A stretch of 64,000 nucleotides of DNA. Source: Poronia punctata (Eukaryota > Ascomycota > Sordariomycetes > Xylariales > Xylariaceae). The notes under the pieces were generated by a model, which made no database searches, was not told the DNA's origin, and saw nothing but the letters and a program-made list of their open reading frames with translations. This document shows positions 1 to 15,464 of this stretch, piece after piece (position 1 is the first letter of the stretch; every line of letters starts with the position of its first letter). The translations under genes were made by a program, and so were the position numbers. The stretch lies in NCBI GenBank assembly GCA_022579005.1, contig MU401572.1, positions 1 to 64,000 on the forward strand, read 5' to 3'.

Positions 1-1299
1 TAAAGTTTATAGTAATTATATAATATAAAATATTAAAGGTTGCTATTAGTTTTATTAATTTAAAAAGCTTGCTTTTATTTATTTTATTAATAAAACATTA
101 TAAATAATATATTAAATATTATTAAATATGCTTTATAAAGTTATATATATAATACTTTTATAGTATATTTGCTATTTATTAAAACCTAAAATAATAAGTA
201 TTGTTATATACTTTTTATAGTAAGTTTTATATGCAATTTTTAAAAATAACTAGTTATTTTAGTACTTTATATAAAATATAATATAAAAAGCTATTTAGTA
301 TTTTTTAAAATTTAAATTTTAGTTTAATATTTAAATTAATAGCCTTTAATATTTTAGTAGTTTATTTATTTTTTTAATATATGTTAATTAGTTTTGTTTA
401 AAAAAAATCTGCTAGCTAAATATTATATATTAAGTATATATATTTAAATATAATATTATTTAATATATTAGTGTTTTTATTAGCTTTTTTATTATTATTT
501 TTATTTAGTATTATAAGTAAGCATAATAGTATATTAAGCACTAAATTTACTTTTTTTAGTATATAATAAATATTAAGTTTATATTATTTTATATATATTA
601 AAGCTTGCACTAAATAAGGACTTATTTTAACTATATTTGTTATTATAAAGGTTTTTTAGTTAATAATGCTTTTTATAGCTTTATAATTAGTTAAAATAAT
701 AATAAAGTGTTTATAAAACTATAATTAAAGCTTAAGCTGTTTACAAAGCTAAATTAAATATAATACTTTTAGTTTTATTATATAGTATTATTTTTTAGCT
801 TTTATAAGCACTTTGCTAAAATATATAATAAGCTATATATTATTTATTAATATAAAACCTTTTTTTTATAGTTTTTTTAAGTAAAAAACTATAACTTTAT
901 AGCTTTTTTTAGCTAAAGCATTAATTTTTTAAAAAACTTATTTATTATAGTTTTAGTAAATTAAATAGTTTAATTTATATAAATTATTTTATATAATTTA
1001 AAAACTTTATACTTTTTTAGCTATTAGCATAAAAGATTGTTTAAAAGTTTATTTTTTTTTGTTTATAATATTTTTTAAAAAAAAAAAAATTTGTATGTCT
1101 TTTTGCTATTATTTTTATTTTTTATTTTTATAAAGATTTAATTTTTTATTAAAACTATAAAATATATTTTCTTAGCTAAGTTATTATTTTAATATAAGTT
1201 TTTAAGTTTTTTAGTATTTATAGCATTTTAATTTTATATATAGCTTTTATACAATATTTAGTTATAGCTATTTTTAAACTATTAACTTATAAACTTAAT

Positions 1300-1560
1300 A
1301 GTTTAATTATTAAATAACTATAAAATAATTTAGTTAGTAATAGTGCAAGTTTAATATTTTAAAATAGTTATAATATAGCTTTTAAGTATTTATAGTATTT
1401 TTTTGCTATATTGCTAAAAATAACAATATTATTTATATAAGTATAGCAATATTTATAATAATTTTATAATTATTAGTTTATAAATTTTTATTTATATGCT
1501 AAACTATTTTTAAATCTTATAAAAGCAATACTTAAAACTTTTAATTTTCTTAGTAATATA
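1300..1560 (-). pseudogene. Reverse transcriptase remnant of element A1
   Basis: Read on the minus strand, this stretch carries the same RT core as the complete copy. The codons tat-ata-aat-aat (YINN) at 1,439-1,428 replace the YIDD box, followed by the conserved run of hydrophobic residues. Both catalytic aspartate codons have become asparagine by G-to-A changes, and further stops interrupt the frame. The identification rests on alignment by eye with 33,600-33,870. Confidence 0.6.
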
Positions 1561-4500
1561 ACTACTATTTTGTTTTTATAACAAGTATATACTAGTAACT
1601 AGTAAAAAAATAAAGTAGCGTTTAATATTATTATATATTTTTTGCTTTTAACATTAAATATAATATTTTTTTAAGCTAGCATTAAGTAAATATTTAGTAT
1701 TATAATATTGTTTAAAAAGCAAAGGTTTATTATTACTTATTTTTTACGCTTGCTTTTAATAATCTTTTATATTATAAATACTAAATATTTAAATAAACTT
1801 AGCTTTTATATTTAATAAAGCTTTTTTTATTTATAAAAATTATTAAACGTATTATTTAAAATGTTTTAGTTTTTAATTTTAAGTTTATATAGCTTTATTT
1901 ATTTTTGCTAGTATTGCTATTTTTAAACAAAGTTAATATATAACTTTTTATTTTTTAATATAAAAATAATACTTTTATTATGCTATATATTATAGCTTTT
2001 AAGTATACTTTTTAGTTATATAGCTACTTTAAAGTTTTTTTAAAATATATATACGCTATTTTTTAATAAAATAAAAAAAATATGTTTTACTTTTATTAAG
2101 CTTGTTTTTATATTTTATCTTTTTGTTAGTTATAAAGGTATTTTGTAATTATTAGCTAAAAAGGCAGCTTATGCTTATTTAATATGCTTTATATTAGTTT
2201 AAAAAAACAATAAAATATTATTTTTTAAATTAAACTTTTATTTATTTATTTTATATTTAATAGTAGCTAAAAACGCTTATAAACTTATTTAGTAAACTAT
2301 ATTTATTTTATTAATGTTTAAGTTTTTAATAAAACTAATATATAAACTTTTATAAAAATAAATAAGTTTATTTATATTGGTTATATATATAACATATTAT
2401 AGTAACTTATAGTTTAGTATAGCGTTTATTAGTTTTTATATTATTATAATAAAAGTATATTATTTATTTTGTTTTAAATAGTAATTAAATAAAAGTATAG
2501 TATATAATACTAAAATTAGTACTATAGTGTATGCTAAAACTATTATATTTATTTAAACAATAACTTTTTATTTAATAAAAGTATACTTATAATATATATT
2601 AATAAGTATTGTTATATTAACTATAAATTTAATATATAGTTAATGTTATAATATATTTAATATAACTATATATTTATTAAATTATAGTATACTTAGTAAT
2701 AATTATAGTTTAAAGTTTTAGTAAAGCTATATTATAATTATTATATAAACCTTTATATTAAATCCTGTTTATAATAAAATAAAAAACGTAGCTTTTTATT
2801 TAAGTTAAATAAATTTTCTTATGCTTTTATAATATAAAAAAATAAAAACTTTTTAAGTTTTATAGCATACTTTTATTTTGTTTAAAAAACGCTAGCTAAC
2901 TATAATATTAAATACTTTTAAGTTAGCATATATAGTAAACATATTTTTTTAGTTAAAAAATCTTGCTATAACTTATATATATATATATATTTTAAAAATG
3001 CTTTTTGTTTACAAACTTATATTAGTTTTGCGTTTATATATATTTTATTTTTAGTTTATATTTTAATATTTGTTATATAAAAAACTTTACTATTTTTTAA
3101 TTATTTTAAGAAAATGTTTAAATTTAGCACGTTTTGTATTATTAATTATTAGTAGTTTAATAATAAAACTTTTAATAAAGTTTTTAATAAGGTTTTTAAT
3201 ATAGTTTTTAATGTCTTATAAAAGTTTTTTATAATATGCTTTATATATTAGTTATAAGATAAAAATAATTTATAGCATTTTTATACGTTTTTTTAAACTT
3301 AAAAGCTAAAAATAAAAGTTTAATAGTTACTAGGTTAAATAAGTAAGCAATATTGTTTTAATTATTATTTACTTTTATAGTATTATAAGTGCTTTTGTTT
3401 TTATTATTTAACACTTTTTTTTTAAAAAAACCTTTTTTATATAAGCTTTATTTTTTAAGATTTTTTATTATTTTAATTTTATATAATATATACTTTATTA
3501 ACTTAGTTATTAAAATAACGTTTGTTTATAAGTTATTTAATTTATTTATTTTAACGTTAGTGTTAATATTTATAATTACTATAAGGATTTTTATAACTAC
3601 GTTTATAAAAGCGTTAACCTTAGTACTTATTGTTTTATTTTTATTAGTATTTATTATTTTATTTTTTAGGTTTAAAGCGTTTTCTTTTATTTATTTAGCT
3701 ATTTAGCTAATTATTGCTATAATATATTTTTTATTTTTTATTATAACTTTAATTATAGCCTTTTATTTAGTAATTATTGTTATGCTATTTTTTAGTATTA
3801 TAAATATAAGTAAAAGTAAGTATATATATAGTACTAAAAAGTTTTTAGTTAATAAACATTTTAAGCTAGATAATTATATATTTGTATATTGTTGCCTTTT
3901 TTTTAAATATATAAAGTAGGTGTTAAATATAGTATTTATATTTAGTTTAATAATTAGCTATTAAAGTAGTAAGTATACTATATTATAAATTTGCATTAGC
4001 TATTAAATAAAAGTAGTTAGTTTAGCTACTTTAGCATATTTTATAATTTTAATAGCTTATAAATAAATTAATTTGTTGTTTTTAAGTTTTTTAGTATTAT
4101 AATAATATTTTTAATTATAAAAGGCTATTAAAGCATTTGCTATAAGTATTTAAAATTATTAACGTAGTATTGTTAGCGCTAGGTTATTATTTGCTAATAT
4201 TAAAGCACGCAGTTTAAAAGAACATTTTTTTAACTATTAAGCTTATACGTTGCTATAAAGCAATTATAAGAAATTTTGTTAAATTACTTTAGTTTTTGCT
4301 AAGTTTTAAAAATGTTTTTTAATATTATTTTGAAATAGTAAAACGTTTTTTTAGTATATGTTTGTTTTAATAGTAACGTAGTTACCTTGTTTAAAAGACA
4401 ATTTAACGTTTAAGTAAAAATAGCTTATTTAATAAATTTTCTAACTATAAAAAAAGTTATTATGTTTTTTTTTTTAGTTAGGTTAATTTTGTTATTAAAT

Positions 4501-5565
4501 AGCTTAATTTTTTTAAAGTAAACATAATGTTTAGGCTATTATTTTTATTATTTTAGTAACGTTGTTAACTAAGAGTGTTGCTATTATATTTTTATTTAGT
4601 ACTTTAGTTTATAGTACTAGATTTTGTATTTTAGTTAGCTTAATAGCTAGTTTAACAAGTAAAGAATATAGTTTAGCTAATTTTTTTGCTAGCAAAAACG
4701 TTGTTATTATATTTATTAAATAAAAGGCTAATATTTATTAAGCTAAGTTTAGTGCTAATAATATAAACAAACTGCTGTTTAATAGGGTTTAGTTAATGTT
4801 AAATATAAAAGGCTTTTATTTAATAGGTATATATTATTTGTTAAATAAAGTATTTTTATAGTTTTTAGTATATAATTATAATGTTTAATTATATAGCTTG
4901 TTTACTTTTAACTTAAAAGTTTATTTGTTTATTTGCTAGCTTATAAAGTATAGTAAAAAAGCTAGTATTTAGCTAGTTTATTATATAAATAAAGTAGGCT
5001 ATTGTTATTAAAAGTTAAGGTATTTATTTATAATGCTTTTAAAGTGTTTTATTTTTAAATTGGTTTTAGCTTAGTTAATATTTTAATTTTTTTTATTTTT
5101 TAAAAATTTAAGTATTGTAATGCATTGTTAAATTATTTAAATTATTTGTATGTTATTTATAAAGAGGTATAAGAAGTATAGGATTAAATACCTTTTAATA
5201 AGTTAATTTTAAAAGTATTTTTTTTAATTATACTAAACGCTTTTTTAATTTAAGGGTTCTACTTCTTTTAAGTTGTTTTTTTTGCTTATTTATATAACGT
5301 ATAATTTATGTTATAAATAATAAAGTAAAAGAAAAAAGGCAAAAGAAAAAGAGAAAGAGATAAGGCTTTAAAATATAGCTTTTTTGTTATTATGATCTTT
5401 AGTTAAAGGATTTAAAGCTATTAGACTGTTATTTAAACAATTTTTATTGTATTGTCTAGGTTAGCTTAATTTTAAAACTTATATGTTATAAAGATCTTAT
5501 TTTTTGTTTAATAGTATATAGATATAATGTAGCTAATTAAACAATGTTGCTAGCTACTAAAGTAA

Positions 5566-5752
5566 TAGTATTAAATTAGTTAATTAAAATAAAATAAATT
5601 AAGTTTAGGATTTAAAATAGCTGTTAGTAGCTAGAGCTACTTTATAAAAATGTTTAGGGTACTAGTTAGCAATTATATAACTATAGGTTATATAACTAGG
5701 TTATATAACTATGTACTAAAGATCTTTTAAATTGTTTAGATATACTATATTA
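5566..5752 (-). repeat. 5' LTR of element A1 (about 187 bp)
   Basis: The right end of the A1 copy matches 26,935-27,124 in copy A3, both ending in atatactatatta. It begins with the same sequence family as the LTRs of the complete element (taatag-cat/tat followed by an A-rich stretch). The second half differs from that element and contains repeated gttatataacta units around 5,673-5,712. The boundary is inferred from where similarity between copies stops; the opposite LTR is outside the window, so length and target-site duplication cannot be confirmed. Confidence 0.5.
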
Positions 5753-8700
5753 GCTATTTAATAAAACTTTAAGCAATGCTTAGTTAAAAAGTAAATTAAA
5801 GCTTAGTAGTTAATAAAAATAGTAATCTTAGTGCTTAGTAGCTTATTATAAAAATAACTAAAGGTTTAAACTATTGCTAAAAGAATTTAGTTTTATATTA
5901 AGTAAGCATATTTTATAACTATTATAGTTTTAAAAAAATAACTAATAAGCTTTTATTTTTTATTAGGTTATAGTTAAAAAACAACGCTACTAGTAGCGTT
6001 ATAAAATATATTAGCTTTTACTTAAATAAAAAAACTAAGTTAAAAGAAAGCAAGTACTAATATAATATAAGCTAGCTTTTTAAATTAGTTAAAAAAAGCT
6101 TTTTATTTAAAGCTTAAAATAAATAGTTTGCTTTTTTTAAAAAATTAATTTAGTAGCTTAGCAACTTTACTAGTATAGTAAATAAATATATAAACATAGT
6201 TATAAAAGCTAAAAAATAAATAAATAGCAATTATATTATAAAGTTTTAAAAAAATTTATTTTATAATAGCTTTAGTTTTTGCTAAGTTAATAAAAATGCT
6301 TTTACTTACTTTAACAATTATGCTTAAGTAGTTAACTTTTTAAGTATTAAATTAAATTTTATTAATATTACTTTATAAGCTAGTAGCAAACAAGCAGCAA
6401 ATAACTTTTTTATAATTTTTTTAATATTAAAGCTTTTTTTTTATAAATAAATTAAAACGTTATTTATACAAGCGCTAGTATATTAGTTAAGTAAATTTTA
6501 TAATTAAGGGTTAATAAAAAATTGCTACTAGGCTAGCTTTATTTTTAATTTAAATAGCAAAACTTTTTATTAATATATATTTATATAAGTATAAAAAGCA
6601 GTTAAATATTTTAACAACAAAGTTATTTATAAGCAATAAAAAGCTTTAATAATATTAAACTTTAATATATAGCAGGCATTATAGCAATTAAAAATAGTTT
6701 TATTAATATTTAAAGCAATAATAATACAATTTTTAAAGTAATAATTTTGCTAATAATAGTTAATATAAAGTTATTTTTTAATAAACTTTACTTTTAAAGT
6801 AAAAAGTATAAAAGCTATATAAGGTTTTATATAAAGCTTAATAAAACTAAAAGCAAAAAGTTTGTTTATAGTTTTTTAAAAACAAAATAATATATTTAAC
6901 TAGTATTTAAAACTTAAAAAAACTAATAAAAGGCACTTTATTAATTAGTTTTAATTTTATATTAAAGCTAAAGCAAAAAAAAAAGCAAGGTATTAGCTTT
7001 TTTTTTAAAAGAAAAGCTTTTTAAATAAGTAAGTTAAAGTAAAATTAACTAACGTACTTAAGCAATATATTTTAAGTTTTTATTAGTAAAAAACTTAATA
7101 AAGCTTATAGTTAAAAAAAAGTATTAACTTAAGCAAACAAACTTTAAAGTTGCTTTATATACTTAATAAGTATTAGCTTGCTAAAATTTAGCAATTTTAA
7201 AAACTTTTATTTTTAAAAGTATATAAAATGCTAAATTAATATAATAATTAAAATAATAGCTTTTTAATTATTTTTATTAATTAAGCTAAAAAGTTAAATA
7301 ATAGCTATAATAAAGTAAACTAAAAGCTTATTATATTATAATAGCTAGTAATACTAATTTAATTTAATATTTTAGTAGTTAGCATTTTGCTAGTAAGTAA
7401 GTTGCTTAGTTAGTATAATTAAACTTTTTTTTGCTAAAAAAATTATAAGTAAGTATATAGTAAAAAGTAAAGTTTTTTTAAGCTATAATAATTAGCAGTG
7501 CTTATAATTTAATATAATAAAATATTTAGCTATTTATTATAAATTAATAATAACTTTATTGCTAATATTAATAATTTAAAAAGTTTAATTAATAAATTAG
7601 CAGCTATTAATTTTTAAGCTAGCTATTAATATTTTAAAAATAGTACTAATAAGTTAGCTTTTATAGTTAAAAAGTTAAATAAGCTTTTTTAAATAAGTTA
7701 ATAAAACTTTAAGTTATTTATAAAGTAATAAAGCTAGCAAAGTATTAATAAAAAAGTAAATATTTGCTTTAGTATTATATAAAGCAGTAGTTTATATTTT
7801 AAAGCTATTAATTTAAATTTAAATAAAATGTTTAAACTTAGTAGCTTTATTTTTGCTACTTAATTTAGCTATAGTAAATATATAAGCTATTATAAAAACT
7901 TAAAATAGCTAAACTAGTTTTTTAACTTATTAAAAAATAAAGTTTTAAAGTTTGCTAATTTTTTTATAAAAGTATTTTTTTTAGCTTTTTTAATAGCAGC
8001 AAAAAAAGCGCTTATTTAAAGTTAAAAGCAGTTTTTAACTATATAACTTTTTTTACTATAGTTAAAGTAAGTATTATTTTTTTAATAAACTTTTTTTTTA
8101 GTATTAAAAAGTAGTTTATAAATAAAAAATTTAACTAAACTACTAGTTAGCTTAGCTTTAAAAAAGTATTTTTATAAGCATTGCTAGCTTACTAAGCTTT
8201 ATTAGTATAATGTTTTTTTAATATACTTATTAGTATACTTTTTATAAAAATAAGTATAAAAAGTTTTATAAAAAATAAAAAAGTTTTTAATATAAATATA
8301 AAAGATTTTTTTTAGCTAAATAATAATACGTTAATAAAAGTTTTTTTTTAAAAAAATAATAAAGTTTAAGCTTAAACGCTAAAAGTAATAAAGTAGCTAA
8401 TAAAAGCTTATATATTTTAAATATAGTAAGTTTTAAATTTTATAGTATTTAGCTTTTATAAAGCGCTTTTTTTTAAGTTTACTAATTTATAAACTATTTT
8501 AAAAGCTTAAATTATTTTAGCAATATTATTAAAACTTTACTAATAGTTTTAAGCGCTAAAGCGTACTTTTATTTATTTTTAAAGTAAACTAAAAAAAATA
8601 AGCAAATATATAGCTTAAGCACTATTTTTTAAATTAAAAAGTATAAGTATTAGCATTAAGTTTAAAAGCTAGCATATAAGCTTAGCTATTAAAGTTATTA

Positions 8701-9711
8701 AATTTTTTATTAAAAATTAAAAGCTTTAAACTTTATAATTAAGCTTTTTTTTTTCTATTTAAAGTTTAAAGTATTAATAAAAGTAGTAATTAATTAAAAA
8801 ATCTTATTAGCTGCTAGGCTTTATATTATAAAAACCTTATTAGTAGGAAAAATATTATTAGCTAAAGTAACGCTATAATTAGCAAAGGTTTTAATATAGT
8901 TTTATTTAATATTAGCAGCTTTTAATTAGTTTAGCTTTTTTTATATTTAATAAAATTTAATAAAAATAGCTTAAAAAGTTTAAGCAATTAAGTTAGCTAA
9001 AGCAAAGGTTTAGTTTTTTATAAAAAAATAAGCTTAATTAGCTATTTTATTAACAAAAGTTATTAAAGCTATAAAAGTAGCTAAAAAATTAATAAGTTGC
9101 TTAGTTTTAAGTTTTTTCTTTTATTAAAATTAAAGTTATTACTTTTTTTTTTAACTTAAAGTTATTAAAAATAAAGGTTTTAGTTATAAAAGTATACTTG
9201 CTTTTTATAGTAATAAGTTAGGTTGCTTGCTATATATTATAGTATATAAGGTTTTAAGTTAGTTAGTTATATATAAACATTAGTTATATATATAAAGTTT
9301 AATTAAGTTAAGTTAAATTAAAGTTAATAATTTTATTTTTTAGTTACTAAATTTAGCAAAAAGTATAAAGTAAGTAGTAAATTAATTATATAAAAGCAAT
9401 TAATTAATAAAACTTAAAATAGTATAATAATTAGTATAGCATAATAGCTATATATTAACGCTATATAAAAGATTGTAAGTTAAAAAAAAAAAACTAGCTA
9501 TGCTAAAATCTATTTTCTTGCTACTTATATATAAATACTTAGCTAAAAATATAAGTATATAACTAATTAAATTATTTTATTAAGTAGGTCTAGCTAAGCA
9601 AAGGCAGTGTTTAGTACTACTTTAAACCTACTTTATAATAACGTATATAGTTTATAGGTTATATAACTATTTCTCTAGTTACGTAACCTTAAATTAACAA
9701 GCACGGCCGTT
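5753..9711. other. AT-rich RIP-degraded DNA, no recognisable gene
   Basis: About 4 kb of very AT-rich sequence with stops in all frames. Runs such as 5,860-8,700 look like further transposon remnants because they carry the same ctagc/aagctt-type words and A/T transitions as the recognised elements, but I could not match them to a family. A locally less degraded stretch at 9,570-9,712 keeps cacggccg and a ggttatataacta unit like the one in the A1 LTR. Confidence 0.6.
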
Positions 9712-9878
9712 ATATATACTATATATATATACTATATATATACTTTTTTAATAAAGTAAGTTTAACGCAATTAAAAATAAAGATATAAAAAACTAAATAT
9801 TTATGTTTATAAAATATTTACATTTTAACAGTTTTAATGTAGTTAATAAAGTTAAAAGTACTAAAAAGAATTTTAATA
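9712..9878. repeat. Left member of a ~165-bp direct repeat (candidate LTR)
   Basis: It matches 15,465-15,629 in the same orientation. Mismatches are mainly transitions, for example taacgcaa against taatgcaa and ttacatttt against tgcgtttt, as RIP would produce. It ends in ttttaata where the partner ends in ttttaaca, which fits an LTR ending in CA. The left boundary lies in a TA-repeat and is uncertain by several bases. Confidence 0.55.
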
Positions 9879-12800
9879 CTTATTTTTTAACTATATTTTT
9901 ATTTTTTTATACCTTTATTTTTAATTTATAAACGATTTACTATTGCTTTAAATTTTATTTATATTTAATTTATTATAATAAAGGACTTAAGTGCTTAGTT
10001 AAAAGTGCTTTTTATAAACAAATTTGCAAGATTATCTTTTTTATTAATTTAATATACTTTTGCAATTTTTTTATGCTTATAAGATTTTTATAATAATATT
10101 ATATTAATTATAAAGCGTTTTTTATATATACTTTTAAGCTTTATAAAATATTAATAAAGCAATTAAAAATTAGTACAAAATACTAAAAAAATTAAAAGTA
10201 ATTTAAGTACTTTAAAAATTAGGTATAAAGTAGTATATAAAGCAATAGTGCTATTAACTCTATTATCTATATTATATAGTTTACTAGCAAAAATAAATTA
10301 AGTAACGTGCTTATAGTTATTTAAGTTTTAATAAATACTATTGCTAGTAATTTTATACTTGCTTTGCTTATAATTTAAAATTAATTTAGTAGTAAAAATA
10401 AAAATAAAACTAATTTAAAAGCTTAAATTAATATTATTAGCAAATAATATATTAGTAAAAATAAATAGCTTTACTTTTATTAAGTTTAAAAGTATATAAG
10501 TTAATTAATAGTGCTTATTTTTAATTTACTAATTAATTTACTTATTTAACGCTTAAATATTATTTTTTATAAGTTTAGTAACTTATATAGCTATTAATAA
10601 GTTAAATATAGCTTTAAGTTAATAAATACTACTAATATATATACTATATACTTTTTAGCTAATATATTATTAAAAAGCGTTAACTAAAATAAAGTTCATT
10701 TTAGTTAGATTTTCTGCTTAACTTTTTTATATAAAAATTACTTTACTATTTTAAAAAATAACTTTTGCACTATTAAACTTAATTGCTTATTTTTTAATAA
10801 AAAATTACTTTAGTTTTATTTGAAATTTAGCTTTAATTAGTTTTTTTTCGCTAAAAATATAAGTATAATAAATAATAAAATATTATTTGTTTATATTATA
10901 ATAGTATTAAATTTATTATATTTGCTTTTTATAAATAATAAGCAAAAGCTATAAGTTAAAGTTACTATTTTAAGTTAGTTTTACTAGTATTTATAATAAG
11001 TTTAAACTAATATAAACTAAATTTAGCTAAACTATAAAAAAAGCAAAGTAACTAAAAAATAATACTTTTAAAGTACTTTTTTTAAGTTTAATAAGTAAAC
11101 ATATATATATAATATAAAAGAAAGTATTTTTTAATTATATATATGCTTATATAATATTTTTTAGCTTATTATAAACGTTATAGTTTTAAATTAAAAACAA
11201 AGCAAGTATAAATATAACTTAATAACTTATTTATTAAATAATAAAGGCTTAGCATAAAACAGTTTTTTTAATAGTTATTATAGCTTTAAACTACTAGTTC
11301 TAATTTTTTATAAAGCTAAGTAGTTTTACTTTTAATTTTGCATACTATGTAAAATAAAATAGCTTAATATTTAAGTGCGTTTTAAAGTTAAAACGTATAA
11401 ACTTAAATACTTTTATGCTTAAAAAATTATTAATTTTTAAAGCGTTAAATTTTTTAGAAAGTAAACAAAAAATAAAAATAATGCTTTTATGTTTTAGCTT
11501 TAATAATAATTAAAAATTTACTTTTTTTTATATTTAAATACGTTTTTAGTACTATTATATACTTAAATTATATTATTAAAAAGTATTATAATATAACAAC
11601 TATTATTTTGTTTTTTTTCTAGTTTTTTATAAAAGTAGCAAATAATTACTAAAGTACTAAAAGGTTATAAGTTTTTTACTTTTGCTAAAAATATATTTTA
11701 TTTTACTTTTGCTTTTAATTACTTAAACTTTAAAGAAACTATTTTATTTTTACTTTTTTTATTAAATAAAAACTTTACTTTATAAAAGAAAAGTAAAAGT
11801 AAAAAGTAAATTAAAGATATTTTAAGTATTAAGCATATATAATACGTTTACTTTTGCTTTTTTATTTTAAATAGCTTTTATACGTTAAATAATTTTAAGT
11901 AATAATAGTAAATTATATTTAATTTATAAATAAATATTAAATACTAATAAAGTAAATATAAGTTTATTAAGCTTTGCTATATTATTAAAAGCTTTTATTA
12001 TTATTTATAAAATTAATTTATTATTATTTTAGTAGCTAATCTTTTTTTTAATAATTTTAAAAGCGTAGTATAAAAAAGCATATATACGTTTAATTTTATT
12101 AAGTACTTAATATGCTTTAATAAGCATTTTTATATATATAATTTTTATAATTTTAATACTAATTTAAAACTTTTTTAAAGCAAAGTTAATATTAAAGTTA
12201 TATACTATATAATTAAGCAGCCTTTAGTAAACGTTAATCTAGCACTTATAAAGTATATTTTATACTTTATACGCTTTTATTGTTTAAATAAAAGTTGCAG
12301 CTTAAAATAATATAGCTAAATTAATAATATAAAGAGCCTGTTTTTTGTTAATTTAAACTACGTTAATAATAACCTTATAGTTAAATTTATAGTTATTTTT
12401 TAAAATAAATGTAAAACGTTTAAAAGCAAAGTTATATATTTAATAATAATAACAAAAATTTTAATTTTTTTTAAAAATAAATTAATTAACTTTATAACTT
12501 ATAACAATTAATATTTGCTTTAGTTATACTACTTTAAAGTGCTTAAATTATTTATAAAGCTAGCATAACTTAGTTTTAGTAAAATATGCAATTATTTTAT
12601 TAAAGTATATATTAAAAAATAAATATTTTTATTTATAAATAACTAATATTATATTACTATTGCTTTAAATAATAGTATTTTTAATATTATTAAAATAAGT
12701 ACTAATATAATTAACGTTTTATAGCAAAAATAAAGATAAAGTAAGCGTATGTAAAATATAATATATAGTTATTATAAAAAGGTTTTATATTTAAGTTATA

Positions 12801-15464
12801 TTAATATTTTTAATAATATTACTACTATTAAATTTAATATAAACTTTACTTAGTTTTTATAGTATATTTGCTTTTAAATTTAAGCATAAATATACTTTTA
12901 ATAATGATCTTTTAACTATTAAATAGTTAAATGCACTTATATTTTATAATTTGCTTTAATATTTTACTTTATATATATTTTTTAAAATAAAATAATTTAG
13001 TAGCATTTTAGCTTTAAATTGCTATATATTTTTGCTTATAATATAATATATATATATAGCGTTTATTAAAAACTAAGTAAATTCTTTTACTATTATATTA
13101 TTAAATTTATTTTAATTTAAGTTTAAATTAAAAATAGTTTTAAAAATACTTTTTAAATTTATTAAATATTAAAAAAACATTTTAATATTTAGTTTATAGC
13201 TATAAATTGTTTTATAAGTGCTAAAAAATTTACATTTTACTTTATATTGTTTTTTAATTAAATAATTAATTAAAAACCATTTATTTTTTATATATATAAA
13301 ATACTTATACTTTTGCTTTAATAAGTTTAATTTTTATTTAAAACAAAAGCAATATAGTATTAAATTATTTTTATTATAACTATAATTATTATACTTATAA
13401 TTTATATAAAACATAGTATTGCTTTTGCTATTATTTACTATTTAAAAATATGCTTAAAAGTTAAAAAATAAACTTTTAAACATTAGCTTTTAATAAATAA
13501 GTCCTATATTTAACTTAAATATACCTTTATATATATATACTATATTTATTACTAAATAAACTTTATTTTAATATATAGCGCTAAATACTTGCTAAGCTTT
13601 TATAATCTTATTAATTATAAAGTTAAAAGCTTTTATAAAAGTTTTTTTAAAGTTTTGTTTATAAATATTTTAATATATAATTATAATTTAATTAATAAAA
13701 TATTAAAACTAATTTATAATATTGTTAAAATATAAATTTAACTTAAAATATATATTCTTTTAAGTTTTATTAAGTTTAATTTTTTAAATAAAGTACTGCT
13801 TTATATAGTTATTTAAAATTATTAAAAATATAGCTTAGTATTAGTTTTTTATTATTTTACTTTAGTAGCATATAGTAATAAAAATTTGTACTTTATTATA
13901 TAATAAGTTATAAAGCTTGCTTATATAATTTTAGTTGTTTTATTATATTTTTATAAATATATTAAATTTTTTAAAAGTAAAAAAAAATATTATTTATTTA
14001 ATATATTAAAAGTAAATTATAAAGTAAAATAGTATTAAATTTTTAAAAATTTAAATATAAAGTTAAAATATTTTTATACTTAATAGCTATAATAAAAGTA
14101 GCATATTATTAAAACATAACTAGCTTGCTAGCAAGTAAAAAATTTACTAGCTATAAAAGCTAAAAAGTATATAAAGTATATATAGCTTTAATAGCTTATA
14201 ATGCTTAAAAGATTAAAAAAAGTTAAAAAGTAAGTTAAGTACTTTAAAAAGCTTAAAAAGCTTATAAGGCTTAAAAAACGTAAGCTTTTTAATTAGTTAC
14301 TAGTACTTTAAAATATATTTTAAGTTTAAGCGTACTTTAGCTTACAATTTTCTTATTAGTAAATAAAAAAATTTAACTAAGTTTTTATTTTTTAATTAAA
14401 AACATATAAAAAAAATAGTAAGCTTTACTAATATTTACCTTGCTATTTATAATAGCAAACAACTTATTACTTATTATATTATAGCTTTAAATTATGCTAT
14501 AATTAATGCTTTTTTATTATAATACTAGTAATAATAAATATTATACTATATATACTATATTATTAAAATGCTAATATGTTTATTTTTTAAAATCTTTTTA
14601 AATAGCTTATAAAAAGTTTTTGCTATTAAAAAAATATATATAAGTACTTAGTAATTTTAAATAAAATATATATATTTAGCTTATTTTTTGCTAATAATTT
14701 AAAGTTATATTTTTTTATACTTTAATTTTTAAAAATAATATGTTTTTTAATAAATAAATAGCTATGCTTATTTTTTAAACATTTTAACTTAATTTAAGTT
14801 ATTATTAAAAGCGTTATTAAAGTAAGTTAGTACTAATTGCTATATATATTAAAATCTTTAATATAGTTAGTTTTTTAAAAAAGAAATTAAAATTAAACTA
14901 AGGTTATATAATAATAATGCTTTTATAAATTAATGCTAATTAGTTTTTAAAATAGCTATAAGTTAAAAATAATAAAAATGCTTACTATTTTTTATTTTAT
15001 TAGTATATAATTTATAAAACGTTTACTATAATTTAGTATAGCTTTTTTTGCTTACTTTAATTTTTTAAGTAGTTATATAATAATTAAAGTTAATTTTTTT
15101 ATTTATTACTTATTTAAATATAGTAAGTTTTAAAAGCAATATAAAGCTAAAACAACTTTGAGTTAAATAAAAAGCAAGTATAATAATAGTTTTTATTTTT
15201 AAACCTTGCTTTTTTATAGTTGCTAATTTAACTACTAATTAGTATTAGTTTAGCTAAAATAAATATAATTATAATATATTACTATTAATAGTACTATATT
15301 AACTTAATTAATTAAAAAAACAAAAAGTTAAAAAAACCTTTTTTAGCAAGTTTATATAGCTATAAAGGTTTATAATATAATTTAAACTTATTAGCAATAT
15401 AAAAAAAACATATACTTACTATATATTTAATATATAAAAAACGCGTACTTTTTATATATTAGTT

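Larger units (their letters stand above)
1..5752 (-). mobile_element. Ty3/gypsy retrotransposon copy A1, RIP-degraded, cut by left edge of window
   Basis: This is the 5' two thirds of a minus-strand LTR retrotransposon; its 3' part would lie left of base 1. It is collinear with the complete copy at 29,252-38,131: the catalytic reverse-transcriptase box reads YINN (expected YIDD) on the minus strand at 1,439-1,428, 4,313 bp from the right end, against 4,286 bp in the complete copy. Shared blocks can be followed by eye, for example 900-1,020 with 33,300-33,420 and 3,890-4,030 with 36,270-36,400. Every frame is full of stops, and most differences from the better preserved copy are C-to-T or G-to-A, as RIP predicts. 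It cannot be functional. Family and orientation are inferred from the reverse transcriptase and from the polypurine tract of the sister copy. Confidence 0.75.

Noticed and set aside
3389..3706. 105-codon open frame, Phe/Leu/Ile-rich
   Set aside because: It is antisense to the gag region of minus-strand gypsy copy A1. Its hydrophobic composition reflects the lack of G and C, and the equivalent frame in A3 (24,966-25,274) has a different extent.
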